From Chaetoceros tenuissimus (lineage: Eukaryota; Bacillariophyta; Thalassiosirophyceae; Chaetocerotales; Chaetocerotaceae), in contig BLLK01000025.1 in the NCBI GenBank assembly GCA_021927905.1, positions 186,001-250,000 of the forward strand: DNA of 64,000 nt, in the 5' to 3' direction. Position 1 is the first letter of the stretch. Each line of letters starts with the position of its first letter. The notes beneath the pieces were generated by a model. That model was given only the letters and a program-made list of their open reading frames with translations, searched no databases and was not told where the DNA came from. Position numbers and translations under genes: made by a program. This document shows, one piece after another, positions 42,590-53,137 of this stretch.

Positions 42590-43741
42590 ATGTTTAGATC
42601 ATTGATTCTTTTGACAATGGCTAGTTGTTGTCTGTCGATGGTAGCTGCCTTTTCTGGCGGGACAAGCTCGACTGCGACATTGAAACCTCTTGGAAAGAAA
42701 TCAACTGCATTAAATGTACTCGAATTCCTCAACAAAAAACAAAAACTTGCAAATTATGTTCACCTTGATGGATCATCTGACAAGGAATCAACGTCAGTGG
42801 CAGTAGTGACTGGAGGTAACTCTGGAATTGGAGTCGAAAGTGTTAGCACCCTAGCTTTGGCAAACTTTAATGTTGTACTTTGTGCACGTAATATTGAATC
42901 AGCGAATGAAGTTGTGGATTCTCTTCCTTCAAGCTTACGTGAAAAAGTTCGTATTCAAAGGTTAGATTTAGCAGATATGAAGTCAATTCAAGCTGCGGCA
43001 GATGAGATCATTGAAAAGGAAGGAAAGATTGATGTTCTTTTGAACAACGCCGGGGTGATGTCTCCCCCTAAAAGAGAGACCACAGCGCAAGGATTGGAGC
43101 TGCAATTTGGAACAAATCATGTAGGTCATCACTTATTCACCCGCTTACTACTACCAGTAATTGAGGAGGGTGGTAGGGTAGTAACTGTTGCATCTACAGC
43201 ACATAGCTTTGGCCAACTCAACTTTCAAAATCTAAACTATGACCCAGAGAACTCTGAGGAAAAAAGAGACTATACTGCATGGGGAGCCTATGGCCAAAGT
43301 AAACTCGCCAATATACTGTTTGCCAAAGGATTAGATGATAGATTGAAAAAGGCAGATAGTTCAATTATTTCACTAAGTCTCCATCCGGTAAGTTAATTCG
43401 TTCTTGTCTTCAACCGAAATTTTCATGTCAAAACTCTAACTTCTCTTTTCCAGGGTGTTATTGGCACCAATCTATGGAGATATTCGCCAAAGTGGACGAG
43501 ACCCATTTTGAATGCAATCATAGCGGATAAAACTGTAGAACAAGGTGCAGCAACAAGCATGTACTGCTGTCTAGCTTCAAGCGAGACATTCCAAGGTGGT
43601 GAGTATTTGAGCGACTGCCAAATCATTGAACCAAACAAGTTTGGACAGGATGAAACTGGATCATTAAGAGATAAGCTATGGGTAGCAACTGAAAAGATTA
43701 TCAAGGAAAACGGAGTTGATTTGTCAGAAGATTTGAACTAA
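42590..43741 (+). CDS. plastid-targeted short-chain dehydrogenase/reductase
   Basis: NAD(P)-dependent oxidoreductase. Exons 42590-43387 and 43454-43741 (66-nt intron, phase 0), 361 aa. A signal peptide ends at VAA-FSGG (residues 18-24), a diatom plastid-type junction. The Rossmann domain has TGGNSGIG at 74-81, NNAG at 152-155, the catalytic Ser202 region, and Y-x3-K at Tyr234/Lys238. This is the arrangement of the retinol-dehydrogenase/protochlorophyllide-reductase-like SDRs, but the LPOR-specific Cys pattern was not identified, so the substrate stays open. Convergent with the next gene, 98 bp between stops. Confidence 0.88.
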
Positions 43742-43839
43742 ATTAAATAATGAATTACTAGGAAAACTATAAATTATATGCAAATTGACCGCTGTACTAT
43801 TGAAATAGTGGCAACTTTTCACATTTCCCAATATTCAAA

Positions 43840-44814
43840 CTAGCTAAGAAGTGGTGATGTCTCACTGGATTCTTCAGTATCTAAGGTTTCATCATCCATG
43901 TCTTTCATTTTATTGAAAGTACTCATAAAATTCTTGGTCAAAACTATAGGTGAAGCATTCAAAGCCACAATTCCTGCAGTAGCGAATGCTGGAGAATCAA
44001 GGAACCCAAAAGCGATTAACGCCCCTGCTACTCCATAACACAAGAAGCAGGACTGGATATGTTGTCCCATTGTTGAGTTTTTGATGGGAGTTCTAGTATT
44101 TTCACTAGTGTTCATACAATAATAGGATTTGTAGGATACACTCAGGTAAATTGGTATCAATATCGTGACGATTTCAGCAATGATACAAACCCTTAATTCT
44201 GACATACCAAATAAAGACGGCCAGATCACCATTGCACTAATGAGAGTTTGTAACCACATACAATCAATCATGTGATGTGTCATGGCATCTATTAATCGAG
44301 TTCTCGGAGCCGAGGCTGGTCCAAACGATGTCAAATACGTTTCAATAGAGTGACCAACCACTATAACGATAGTCCAATACAAGGCTACCCTTGAAAGATT
44401 TGAAAGTGTGAACCATAAAGGCAAAACTAGCGGTAGCGAATACTCCAGTTTATACTGTTGATCCTTGTCGAGAGAAGGACAGTACTTGTACACCAAATCA
44501 CCGGATGCAGTCTGCACAAGATGCTTCTTTCGGTCCCAAGATGAAGAAATCCTCTGACGCTTAGTTTGCGATGTCGGTACAGAGGCTGAATTCTCCATCT
44601 CCCTCTTGGAGACGGGCTCAGCGTCTTCTACAATTTGTGATTCAATATCTTCAGACCTGCGAGACCTAGATGATGTCAGGACTTCTCTCGGAGCATCAGA
44701 GTTGACATCCTTAGTAGATTCATCCGTGTCGGATTCAGCATCGGAAACGATGGAGGTCCTTTTCTCACGCAAATAGAGATCTCTAGCTGAATCTTGTCTC
44801 ACTGAATGGCTCAT
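43840..44814 (-). CDS. unknown polytopic membrane protein
   Basis: Single exon, 324 aa, ATG 44814. The first 115 residues are hydrophilic, rich in Ser, Asp and Arg, and probably cytosolic and disordered. About five membrane helices follow, near 127-150, 190-205, 208-230, 255-272 and 274-292. The C-terminus is acidic and ends ETSPLLS, resembling an acidic dileucine sorting signal (D/E-x3-L-L). Family not recognised. Divergent from the amine oxidase-like gene. Confidence 0.7.
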   Translation of the reverse strand: MSHSVRQDSARDLYLREKRTSIVSDAESDTDESTKDVNSDAPREVLTSSRSRRSEDIESQIVEDAEPVSKREMENSASVPTSQTKRQRISSSWDRKKHLVQTASGDLVYKYCPSLDKDQQYKLEYSLPLVLPLWFTLSNLSRVALYWTIVIVVGHSIETYLTSFGPASAPRTRLIDAMTHHMIDCMWLQTLISAMVIWPSLFGMSELRVCIIAEIVTILIPIYLSVSYKSYYCMNTSENTRTPIKNSTMGQHIQSCFLCYGVAGALIAFGFLDSPAFATAGIVALNASPIVLTKNFMSTFNKMKDMDDETLDTEESSETSPLLS

Positions 44815-45243
44815 TGTGTTTTCGTTTCGAGCTGTGTTGTGATTGGATGGATATGAAACTTCATGTTATTGAATGTGCGGAAACTGCAAACAACACACAA
44901 CTTCCCACCTTCAAGTCCAGAGAACATGCTGTGGTGGTTCGCTGGGTTGTTCTAGGTATTGTCTCAGGTTTAAGAGGAAGACATTTTGTTCAATGAACGT
45001 ATGTAAGTTCTTAGTACAGAAAGGTCAGTACTGTAATAAGTAGGTACTTGCGTAAATAGCAAAAAAAGTAGAACCTTCTTTTCTTCCCTTTTCTATTGCT
45101 TTTACTTTTATGATCTCAATGAAGACATTATTGCATCATCAATCATCAATAGAAAACCTTACACTTACTTGTCTGCTGCCTTCATTCATTGGCAAGTCGA
45201 AGGCATTTCAACTCATTTTACTATCATTGAAAAATCAACCAAA
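44815..45243. promoter_or_regulatory. divergent promoter region
   Basis: Shared by the membrane protein (minus) and the FAD protein (plus). A short plus-strand frame at 44814-44996 looks like chance. The open frame upstream of ATG 45244 has no ATG of its own. Confidence 0.35.
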
Positions 45244-46308
45244 ATGACGGAAAGTTATGACATTATCATTGTAGGAGGAGGATTGTCTGGTCTCTATATA
45301 GCCACAGAATTAGCAAAGGATAAAACAAAAACCTTTAAACTTTTGGAAGCAAGTTCACAACTTGGAGGTCGGTTACAGAATGATTGCCGAGATAACAAGA
45401 TAGATGTTGGAGGTGCTTGGATATGGCCTCAGCATCAGCCCAATATGAAAAGTCTGGTGAAGAACTTAGGCATTGATACATTTCCCCAACCCGATGATTA
45501 TTCTTCCACACGAGTTGTAAATGGTGCAGCAGATATTATAGAGAGATTGTCCCTGCCTTTGAAAGATTTTATTGAAACTGGATGTCCCATTAACAGCTGT
45601 ACACAACTGAATTTAAACAATAAAGAAGATGGCGATATGTGTATCGAGCTCAAGTCGTTATCGGAAAAGACATTTACTGCGAAAAAAGTAATATTTGCAA
45701 CTCCGCCAAGAATACTCGCACAACATGTATCCTTTCATCCACCATTATCAGAGAAAAAGATGGAAGCAATGTATAAATCTCAGACATGGATGGCAGGAGT
45801 TTCCAAAGTTGCTTTAGTTTACAATTCTCCTTTATTTATATATTCAGAATCCAATAAAGCATTACGAGCATATCCCAATCATCCAGCATTTCAAGTATAT
45901 GATGGTTCACCCAAAGATAAATCTATATCTGTGCTTACATTCTTCACCTTGGCAAGTCTATGTGATGATGGAAGTAACGATGAGATGTTGGCGAAACAGT
46001 GTGCGAAGCAATTTACAGATGCACTTTCTCCAAGTACAATTCGAGCCAATCCGTATTTAGTAGAAGGTATACAAAGTTTTGATTCGTTTCATGTAAAACA
46101 TTGGCCTAAAGAAAGATACATTAGTGATGATGAAATGCCTACTACCATAAATCCACATCCTAGTCCAGTGAAGGAACTCGCAGCTACAGAATGGAATGAA
46201 AGATTATTCTTTGCTGGATCAGAGACAGATCAAACTTCACCTGGTGTCATGGAGGGTGCAGTTGGTTCAGCTATTCGAGTTTTGGAACAAATTAAATCAC
46301 TTTCATAG
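45244..46308 (+). CDS. FAD-dependent amine oxidase-like protein
   Basis: Single exon, 354 aa from ATG 45244, a short member of the flavin monoamine oxidase family (usual length 450-520). The Rossmann FAD motif IIVGGGLSGLYIA is at 7-20, followed by the acidic ribose residue in LLEAS and the GGR motif in QLGGRLQ. A second FAD-contacting segment, ERLFFAGSETD, with G-x-MEGAVGSA near the C-terminus, completes the site. The substrate domain is compact. No targeting signal is visible. A role as amine, polyamine or carotenoid oxidoreductase cannot be separated by sequence alone. Confidence 0.85.
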   Translation: MTESYDIIIVGGGLSGLYIATELAKDKTKTFKLLEASSQLGGRLQNDCRDNKIDVGGAWIWPQHQPNMKSLVKNLGIDTFPQPDDYSSTRVVNGAADIIERLSLPLKDFIETGCPINSCTQLNLNNKEDGDMCIELKSLSEKTFTAKKVIFATPPRILAQHVSFHPPLSEKKMEAMYKSQTWMAGVSKVALVYNSPLFIYSESNKALRAYPNHPAFQVYDGSPKDKSISVLTFFTLASLCDDGSNDEMLAKQCAKQFTDALSPSTIRANPYLVEGIQSFDSFHVKHWPKERYISDDEMPTTINPHPSPVKELAATEWNERLFFAGSETDQTSPGVMEGAVGSAIRVLEQIKSLS

Positions 46309-46495
46309 TATGAAACTTTTGCTTTGAAAGATTGGTTCGAAAGCTTTTTCATATCATCATAAGTGTAAAAATTAAAAACAACAATGCGGTATTTATTCAT
46401 GTCTAATTGACTAGTATGTGACGTGTTTTGACAGTGTGCCGTGCTGCGCACCTCGCCTAAAATTGCTAATAAAATGAAAAAGAGTTTGAGGTATA
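46309..46495. other. 3' flank of the FAD protein gene
   Basis: Short AT-rich stretch up to the MITE. Nothing recognised. Confidence 0.3.
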
Positions 46496-46976
46496 CCGTT
46501 CATTAGAAAATTGGTGGAAGGGAGCATCCCCTTCCTGGAGGGGTACAAACAAACCCGACACATCATTCGAAAGCTCTTACGACAGAGAATCCGTTGATTC
46601 CGCCAAATAAAGTAAAAAAACAGACAGAAATGAAGTTTCTACATAATTAAGCAAACTTTATTTTCAGGTGTCTCTGGAGAATTAGCTTAACAAATTGGAC
46701 ACTTTGAAACAAGATTGTTAAGTATGACGTCATCATTAAGTGTCATCTCCAAAAGCACGACCAAGTCGAGACGACACAAAAATCAGAGCAAATTTTTTTC
46801 TCCTCAAATACGATTTTCGGCAAAAACCTATTCAAAAAAGCGAGAACACTACCGTATAGAACTTTTGATTCTCTATGGTAGTGTTTTCGGTTTTTCCAAA
46901 AAGTTTTTCTGGAAAATCGTATTTGAGCAGAAAAAGTGTCCCCCCTTTTTACTTCCACCAATTTACTAATGAACGG
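46496..46976. mobile_element. TA-flanked MITE, Tc1/mariner type
   Basis: 481 bp flanked by TA on both sides (46494-46495 and 46977-46978), the target duplication of Tc1/mariner elements. Terminal inverted repeats of about 25 bp match at all but one position: CCGTTCATTAGAAAATTGG at the left and CCAATTTACTAATGAACGG at the right. The right half also contains an internal palindrome, AAATACGATTTTC near 46806 pairing with GAAAATCGTATTT near 46912, with a second nested pair AACACTACC/GGTAGTGTT. No transposase is present. The open frames on both strands at 46715-46997 are two faces of the palindrome and not genes. Confidence 0.75.
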
Positions 46977-47134
46977 TAGAAGTATGTAAGGTAACATATA
47001 TGTATGTGAAAGTTTGTTAATGTTGCATTCATAAGGTACTTTTACATTCGATCCGTCGTTCCACTATCTAAACAATTCAATAACTAGTAGAAAGATTTCT
47101 GCATTTCAAAAGCGAGTGAGAGAATACATACATA

Positions 47135-50100
47135 ATGGACAGTCAAGAGGAAATACCTTCCTTTGCTATGCCTCATGAAATATCGGAGGAGGAAGAAGAA
47201 GAGAACTCTAGTCAAAACAACGAAGAAGAGACGGTACAGGCACCAGATCTCTTAGACTTGGGTGCAGATGCACCTGATGACAATGCACAAGATTTACTGA
47301 GTAATCCTTCTAATGATTTATTAGATGTCCCCCTTGAACCGGTAGAGTTACAAGAATCGCAACCAGTTGTAGCAGAACCAGTCAATGACTTGTTGGACTT
47401 TGGAGCATTTGAAAATAGTCCAGCTATTGTGGAGACACAAAATGATAATTTCAATCAAGATCTATTATCTATGGATGTTGCCACCGGACCATTAATTGGT
47501 GAACTCCAAGATGCTGACTTTTTCAATAATGAGGGAGTGGACGATGTTTCTTCTCAAATTACAGAACAAATAGATGAAAAGATTGTTGCTGAGCAAGAAG
47601 CACGGTTGCATGCTGACGAAGAATTGAAGGCGAGAATTGAAAACATTGAAAAGGAAGAAGAACTTAGAAAGAAACATGAAGAAGAATTGGAAGCTCGAAT
47701 TGCAGCAGAAGAAGCTGCCAGGGTGAAAGCTGAAAGTGAATTAAGACAACGGATTGAATTTGAAGAAGCAGCTCGAGCGCAAGTACAGGAAGAAGCTGCT
47801 AGAGCGGCAGCGGAAGAAGAAGAAAAGGCAAGAATAGCAGCCGAAGAAGAAGAGAAAGCAAGAATCGCAGCAGCTGAAAAGGAAGCTGCTAGAATAGCAG
47901 CCGAAGAAGAAGCTTTTAGAATCGCAGCCGAAGAAGAAGAGAAAGCAAGAATAGCAGCCGAAGAGGAAGCTGCTAGAATAGCAGCCGAAGAAGAAGAAGC
48001 TGCTAGACTGGCAGCAGAAGAAGAAGCTGCTAGAATCGCAGTAGCAGAAGAGGAAGAAGCTGCAAGAATCGCAGTAGCAGAAGAAGAAGCTACAAGAATC
48101 GCAGCAGAAGAAGAAGCTGCAAGAATAGTAGCAGCGGAAGAGGAAGAAGCTGCAAGAATAGTAGCAGCGGAAGAGGAAGCTGCTAGAATAGCAGCGGAAG
48201 AGGAAGCTGTAAGAATCGCAGCCGAAGAAGAAGAGAAAGCAAGAATAGTAGCAGCGGAAGAGGAAGAAGCTACAAGAATAGCTGCCGAAGAAGAAGAAGC
48301 TGCTAGAGTGGCAGCGGAAGAGGAAGAAGCTGTAAGAATCGCAGCCGAAGACGAAGAAGCTGCAAGAATCGCAGCAGAAGAGGAAGAAGCTGCTAGAGTG
48401 GCAGCGGAAGAGGAAGAAGCTGTAAGAATCGCAGCCGAAGACGAAGAAGCTGCTGGAGTGACAGCAGAAGTGGAAGCTGCAAGAACAGCAGCAGCAGAAG
48501 AAGAGAATATCATCATTGACGTCGATAAAAATGAAACAGAGAGAGATATCACAGGGGAAGATGAGCTATTGTTTCAAACAGCTCATGAAAAAGAATCTTG
48601 CGACTCATCAATTATCAATGATAGTCACATTGAAGCAAATAATCATCTTGATGACGGAGCAATTTTGGCTGCAGAGGAAGAAGCTTTGTACAACAAAACA
48701 CCTGAAAAGCTTATCGCTGCATTGAAAGCTCATTCGGAATCCCCAGATGAAAAGGTAAGCTCCTTTTATCGTTTATTCTTGCATAGGAGGTTATGCTTGA
48801 TCCTAAGTTTATTCAATCTCCTATTTATAAAAGAAACAAGATGGTTTACCTGCAATAAACCCGTCACTCCTAGAGGATCTACAAGAATCATTGCAGCATC
48901 AGATGACTGTCCGTGCAGAGGTTGAAGAAAAGTTGAGAAAACAAGTAGCAGAGATAGATGAGTACAAGGCAAAACTTGTGAAGTTTGAAGAAATGCAAGA
49001 CCAGCTTGACCAAGTCATTGGTGAGAAGATGCAGCTAGAAGATGAGGTATCTACACTGAGGAATGGCCGTGAAGATTTGGAAAGGAGAGAAGCTGTTTTA
49101 TCGAATAGATTAAACGATGCAAAGAAGAAGGAAGCTAGTAAAACAGATGTGGCAGGTAGACTTGAAGACGAGAATGATGCGCTTAAGAAGGAATTGGGAG
49201 CTGTGAAGTCTGACTTAAATACTGTCACTGCACAAAAACAGAAGCTAGAGCAGTCAATGGAAAAATTGAAGAAAAAATGTGTAGAGAGAGTGAAAATGTC
49301 AGAAGCAGCTTTGATTGAAGAAAGAACTCTGAATGATGAAAGGAAAAAGAAGATGAAAGTATTCGTTGAAACAAAGGCTGAAGAATTGAGACAGGCACGT
49401 GGCACTTCGGATGAATTAAAGTCAGAATTAAAGGAAACAAAAGATGCTCTCACAACTGTCAGAGGTAAACTTGAGCATATGACAAAGCAGTACGAGTCTG
49501 CTTCGACCAAGAATCGTGAGCTAGTCAGAGACATGAATAGAATGAAGAAGAGCTCTGAGCAATTACATCAACTTGGAGGTAATCTAGAGATGGAACTGCT
49601 AAAATCAGCTCAAGAGACAGAAGAGCATAAGCACAAACGACTCACTGCAAAGCATGAGCTCATGACTATTTTACGAAAATTGGAAGCCGAACAATCTGTT
49701 AGTGGGAAGTTACGGGACAGTATCAAATTTACATTTACACCAAAAGCTTTGAGTCAACAACAGCTATTGGATGAAAGTCTGCAAGACTTTGAATCTGAAT
49801 TGGAGAAACTTGCAAGGCGCCTCGGTAAAACACTTTCTCCATCAACTGCTCCGGCTATGAACAACCTTGATGTAGACCACCAATCCGATGATGGAACTGA
49901 CGAAGGAAAAAAGAAAATGAATTCGAGGTCAGAATTTGACACCGCGAGATTACTTTCTACACTTGAACTAGAAACACAGAGAGTCAGTAAAGGTATCATG
50001 GCATTCAGCAATGCCGTTGAACGTATGAATGGACTACTTGATACAAGTGGAGAGAAAACGTGTGCAAGTACCATTAATGATATATTCAATGTTCTTGCTG

Positions 50101-50261
50101 CAGCAAGAGGCACTGCAAATACAAATACATTTGGAACTCAAGGACAAGGAGATTCATTCGAAGAAGATGAAGATGGCTCTTTTGCTGGTACAACTCCAGC
50201 AAATGGTAAGAAGAAGGGCAAACGGAGGTCTGGTGAACATTATGGCCTAGTAAGCTCATAA
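47135..50261 (+). CDS. clathrin-box, charged-helix and coiled-coil protein
   Basis: Exons 47135-48754 and 48834-50261 (79-nt intron, phase 0), 1015 aa, ATG 47135. Residues 35-115 hold repeated LLD/DLL motifs (DLLDLG, DLLSN, LLDVP, LLDFG, DLLSMD), like clathrin boxes and adaptor-binding DLL motifs. Residues about 150-455 are a long repeat of A-R-I-A-A-E-E-E-type units, predicted to be a single rigid charged helix. A 62-bp block at 48301-48362 recurs exactly at 48391-48452, so the repeat is still expanding. From 545 on is a long golgin-like coiled coil, then an acidic/basic tail. A tether or adaptor in vesicle traffic is a reasonable guess; no GRIP domain was recognised. Confidence 0.75.
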
Positions 50262-50359
50262 TGCTAATTATAGATTTATGTTTAGAAATTGTCTTTTATG
50301 TCATGAGATAGATAACTTTCATCATATAGATAATATACAAAAATAAAAATAGCTTCGAA

Positions 50360-51037
50360 TCATCGTAGCAAATTGTTTTCCCTTATTTTTTCCTGTTGGA
50401 AAAACTTGTCGCACAGGTGGAAAAAGTCATGAAGTGCCTTCATAGCCTTAGGATCGTTGTTCTTGCTGTGCATCATTGTTAGCTGATATTCTCTCCGTAA
50501 ACGACCGACAAACTCTTTCAGCTCTTCTTCACTCCGGTGCCCAGTCTCTTCATCACATGAAATAGTTGGAACTGTACTACTTTTCTTGTTGTGTTTATGG
50601 TTTGACCTTGATTCAACCTCTGGCTTCTCTTTTTCCACTGGACATTCAAGCTTCGGTTGCACTCGTGACTCAATGTAACGTTTCAATACAGATTTACCTG
50701 AAGCACTATTTGCTTGAGTAGTATCGTCCCTTTGTGGATCAGCACATAACTTCACACGGCTCGAACTTTTTAACCGTTGCTGCTTAGCTTCGGCAATGGC
50801 CTTCTTGGCCTTATTGATGATTTGAATAGAAGAAGAAGAGGTGGGCGAACATTCTCGTTTCTTCTTTCCTTCTTCTAATACATGTTCTATTCTACCATTT
50901 CCTAGTGTATCCTCTTCGAGAATTATAGATAGCTGTCTGTTTCGAAATGAAAATGGGACATAGTCTTGAGATGTAGACTCTTCAAACTCTTTACTTGGTC
51001 CAATTCTTTTCATTGTAGGAACTCGATTGATCACCAT
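50360..51037 (-). CDS. unknown basic protein
   Basis: Single exon, 225 aa, ATG 51037. Mostly hydrophilic: Ser/Lys/Arg-rich with patches such as GKKKRECSPTSSSSIQ and KKAIAEAKQQRLKSSSR. The C-terminal 55 residues (EEELKEFVGRLRREYQL to the end) form two predicted amphipathic helices and look like the only folded part. No signal or family recognised; nuclear or cytoskeletal location is possible. Convergent with the coiled-coil gene, 98 bp between stops. Confidence 0.65.
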   Translation of the reverse strand: MVINRVPTMKRIGPSKEFEESTSQDYVPFSFRNRQLSIILEEDTLGNGRIEHVLEEGKKKRECSPTSSSSIQIINKAKKAIAEAKQQRLKSSSRVKLCADPQRDDTTQANSASGKSVLKRYIESRVQPKLECPVEKEKPEVESRSNHKHNKKSSTVPTISCDEETGHRSEEELKEFVGRLRREYQLTMMHSKNNDPKAMKALHDFFHLCDKFFQQEKIRENNLLR

Positions 51038-51596
51038 TGTTTGTGGGATGATTGACTGTTCTAGGCTGTTCTAAGGTTTCCTTTCTTCGTATGTTATGGT
51101 TTCAGCGCTAAATGCTGGATTTGAATAATATCATATGGCGTAGTTCAAACAATATATAAATATTGAATAAAGAAGATAGTACAAAAAAGTATCACTTTTT
51201 ACGATTTGCTCACGAGTACTTGTGAATTTGTTGATTGATCGGAGGTTGTTATTTGCAGTTCTACAGTAGTTTTTCGACTTAAGGGGAAGGTGTAGGGAAG
51301 CTTCTTTGGGAGCATTACCTTTAATTAAGGGCGGGATGTGACGTCATCTTCCGAAAGCATGAACTAAATAGACTAAAATATATCTTTTGACATTTTCATA
51401 AGGGAAAGTGAGATTTTCAAAGAATACTTACAAAACTAAAATGGGAATGCTTGAAGCCATTCATTATTCACAGAGAAACTACATTTTGCATTTTGGATTT
51501 CAAATAAAAAACACTCTTCTTCTATTTACATCTCGTATTACAGTACTTCTTTATAATTTGCTACAGATTGCATAGATAGATGCAATTGATTAGAAT
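51038..51596. promoter_or_regulatory. divergent promoter region
   Basis: 559 bp between divergent starts at 51037 and 51597. AT-rich with a GC-richer island near 51285-51355 (AAGGGGAAGGTG, GGGCGGGATGTGACGTCATC). The island contains TGACGTCA at 51340-51347, the CRE palindrome bound by bZIP factors, which in diatoms is known as a CO2/cAMP-responsive element. Its use here is untested. Confidence 0.5.
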
Positions 51597-52835
51597 ATGA
51601 ATATCATGCTTAGGACATTCATAATTGCTACATCTGCTGTCACTCGTGGAGTTGCAGCCTTTTCATCGATCAGGTCATTTCAAACATCTGGAAGATGCAT
51701 TTCGTCAGGTAGTGTATCATTGCCTTGTAATACTGCAAATTCACAAATAAACCCAAGTAATCTCATTCAAAGAAGGGATTTCAGTTTGCTAGCTGCAAGA
51801 GGGGCATCTCCAGGTTCGTATAGTAGACCAAAGAAGAAAAAGAGATCAACTCAACCTCAAGGCGGCACAAGAAACAAAAATAGTAATTCACGAAGTGCAA
51901 AAGCTCCTACTCGATCGAAACAAACAAGGACTGTAACAGCGCGGAGATCAAACCAGTCACAATCGCCAAAGAGACTGAAAAGGATACGGAATGAATCTAA
52001 TGCAAATACGTCAAGAGTCAAACTTCCAGAGCCTGATGTACTTTGGTCTAGTAATCATTTAGTGTTTGTCAATAAACCAGCTGGGTATCATAGTCAACCA
52101 AATGAGTCTATTGAACAAAAAGCTAGTCCAAAATGTTTATTATCAAAGTTGAAATCAAAAGAATTAGGCGGTGGTTCGGCAAAGAATTTTCTTTTACCTA
52201 TGCATAGATTGGATCAACCTTGTACTGGTATTTTATGTCTTGCAAAGACTTCGAAAGCAGGAACAAGAATAGGAAATGCATTTCGAAAACATGTCGTGGA
52301 AAAAGATTACTTTTGTGTAGTGGAAGGTAACTTGAACAAAATGATTGCCCAGTCCAAAATGGTATCGAGGAATCAAGACGGAAAAGAACATCGAATGTAT
52401 AAGCTATCAGGTGTTTTGTCAAATAAGAAAGGTGGAAAAGGAAAAGGCAACGGTTCAGTTTCATTCAAGCCTTATACCCCGGGCATGAAGATAGGAGATC
52501 AGCGTGTATGTGATTTGGAATGGGAGCATTTAAGAACAGTGCACAAAACAAGTGATGGATATGGAATCCATCTTGTAAGGTGCGTAACCGGAACTGGAGC
52601 TAAGCATCAAGTCCGAGCTATGTTATCACAGTTAGCTAAGAGTCCAGTATGTGGTGATTTAAGATATGGTGCTTCCCAAGCATTACCTGATCAATCTGTC
52701 GCTCTTCATGCCCGCAGTTTATATTTTCCCACGGTATCACTTGGAGAATCAGATCTGAAGACAATTGTAGCTCCTATTCCAAATACTTGGACCAAGTTCT
52801 TTTCGTTGAGAGAAAAAGATATACCGAAATGTTGA
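51597..52835 (+). CDS. organelle-targeted RluA-type pseudouridine synthase
   Basis: Isomerises uridine to pseudouridine in rRNA or tRNA. Single exon, 412 aa, ATG 51597. Residues 1-30 are a Ser/Arg-rich, hydrophobic-start leader with VAAFSSIRS near 19-27, fitting plastid or mitochondrial import. A basic Ser/Lys/Arg linker (75-140) precedes the catalytic domain: NKPAGYHSQ near 159-167, HRLD with catalytic Asp206 at 203-206 in HRLDQPCTGIL, KDYFCVVEG near 245, and GAKHQVRAMLS then GDLRYG near the C-terminus. No S4 domain was seen. The basic linker may help bind RNA. Confidence 0.88.
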   Translation: MNIMLRTFIIATSAVTRGVAAFSSIRSFQTSGRCISSGSVSLPCNTANSQINPSNLIQRRDFSLLAARGASPGSYSRPKKKKRSTQPQGGTRNKNSNSRSAKAPTRSKQTRTVTARRSNQSQSPKRLKRIRNESNANTSRVKLPEPDVLWSSNHLVFVNKPAGYHSQPNESIEQKASPKCLLSKLKSKELGGGSAKNFLLPMHRLDQPCTGILCLAKTSKAGTRIGNAFRKHVVEKDYFCVVEGNLNKMIAQSKMVSRNQDGKEHRMYKLSGVLSNKKGGKGKGNGSVSFKPYTPGMKIGDQRVCDLEWEHLRTVHKTSDGYGIHLVRCVTGTGAKHQVRAMLSQLAKSPVCGDLRYGASQALPDQSVALHARSLYFPTVSLGESDLKTIVAPIPNTWTKFFSLREKDIPKC

Positions 52836-53137
52836 TTATAACAATAATAAGAATTTAAGAATTTTGTTTTATTTCTTTTTTTACCATCTAGCAACATGGA
52901 AAATATGGAAATTGATTCTGTTTTTCATCTTGTCTGAAGAACATCCCCAACGGAAACTAGTTTAGCTATTTTAGACTATTGTAAGACATTAGGGAGGCAA
53001 CATAGGACAGCCCGAAAAATCCAACGACTTTGGAAAGCAATGGTTTTTGAAGAAGGCAAGCGTTTTTTCTGTTCTTTATTTCATATAACTAAGCCATCTA
53101 TCTATTGTTTCTGCCAACTCAAAACAAAAACAGAAAC
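52836..53137. other. intergenic stretch
   Basis: 3' flank of the pseudouridine synthase and promoter of the first LEYW-family gene. Nothing recognised. Confidence 0.3.

Noticed and set aside
46715-46997. Two 84-codon frames on opposite strands with similar translations
   Set aside because: They are the two faces of the palindrome inside the MITE; the similarity comes from the inverted repeat, not from a protein.
47554-48552. A 332-codon Ser/Ala-rich minus-strand frame
   Set aside because: Antisense shadow of the Ala/Glu/Arg repeat of the coiled-coil gene.
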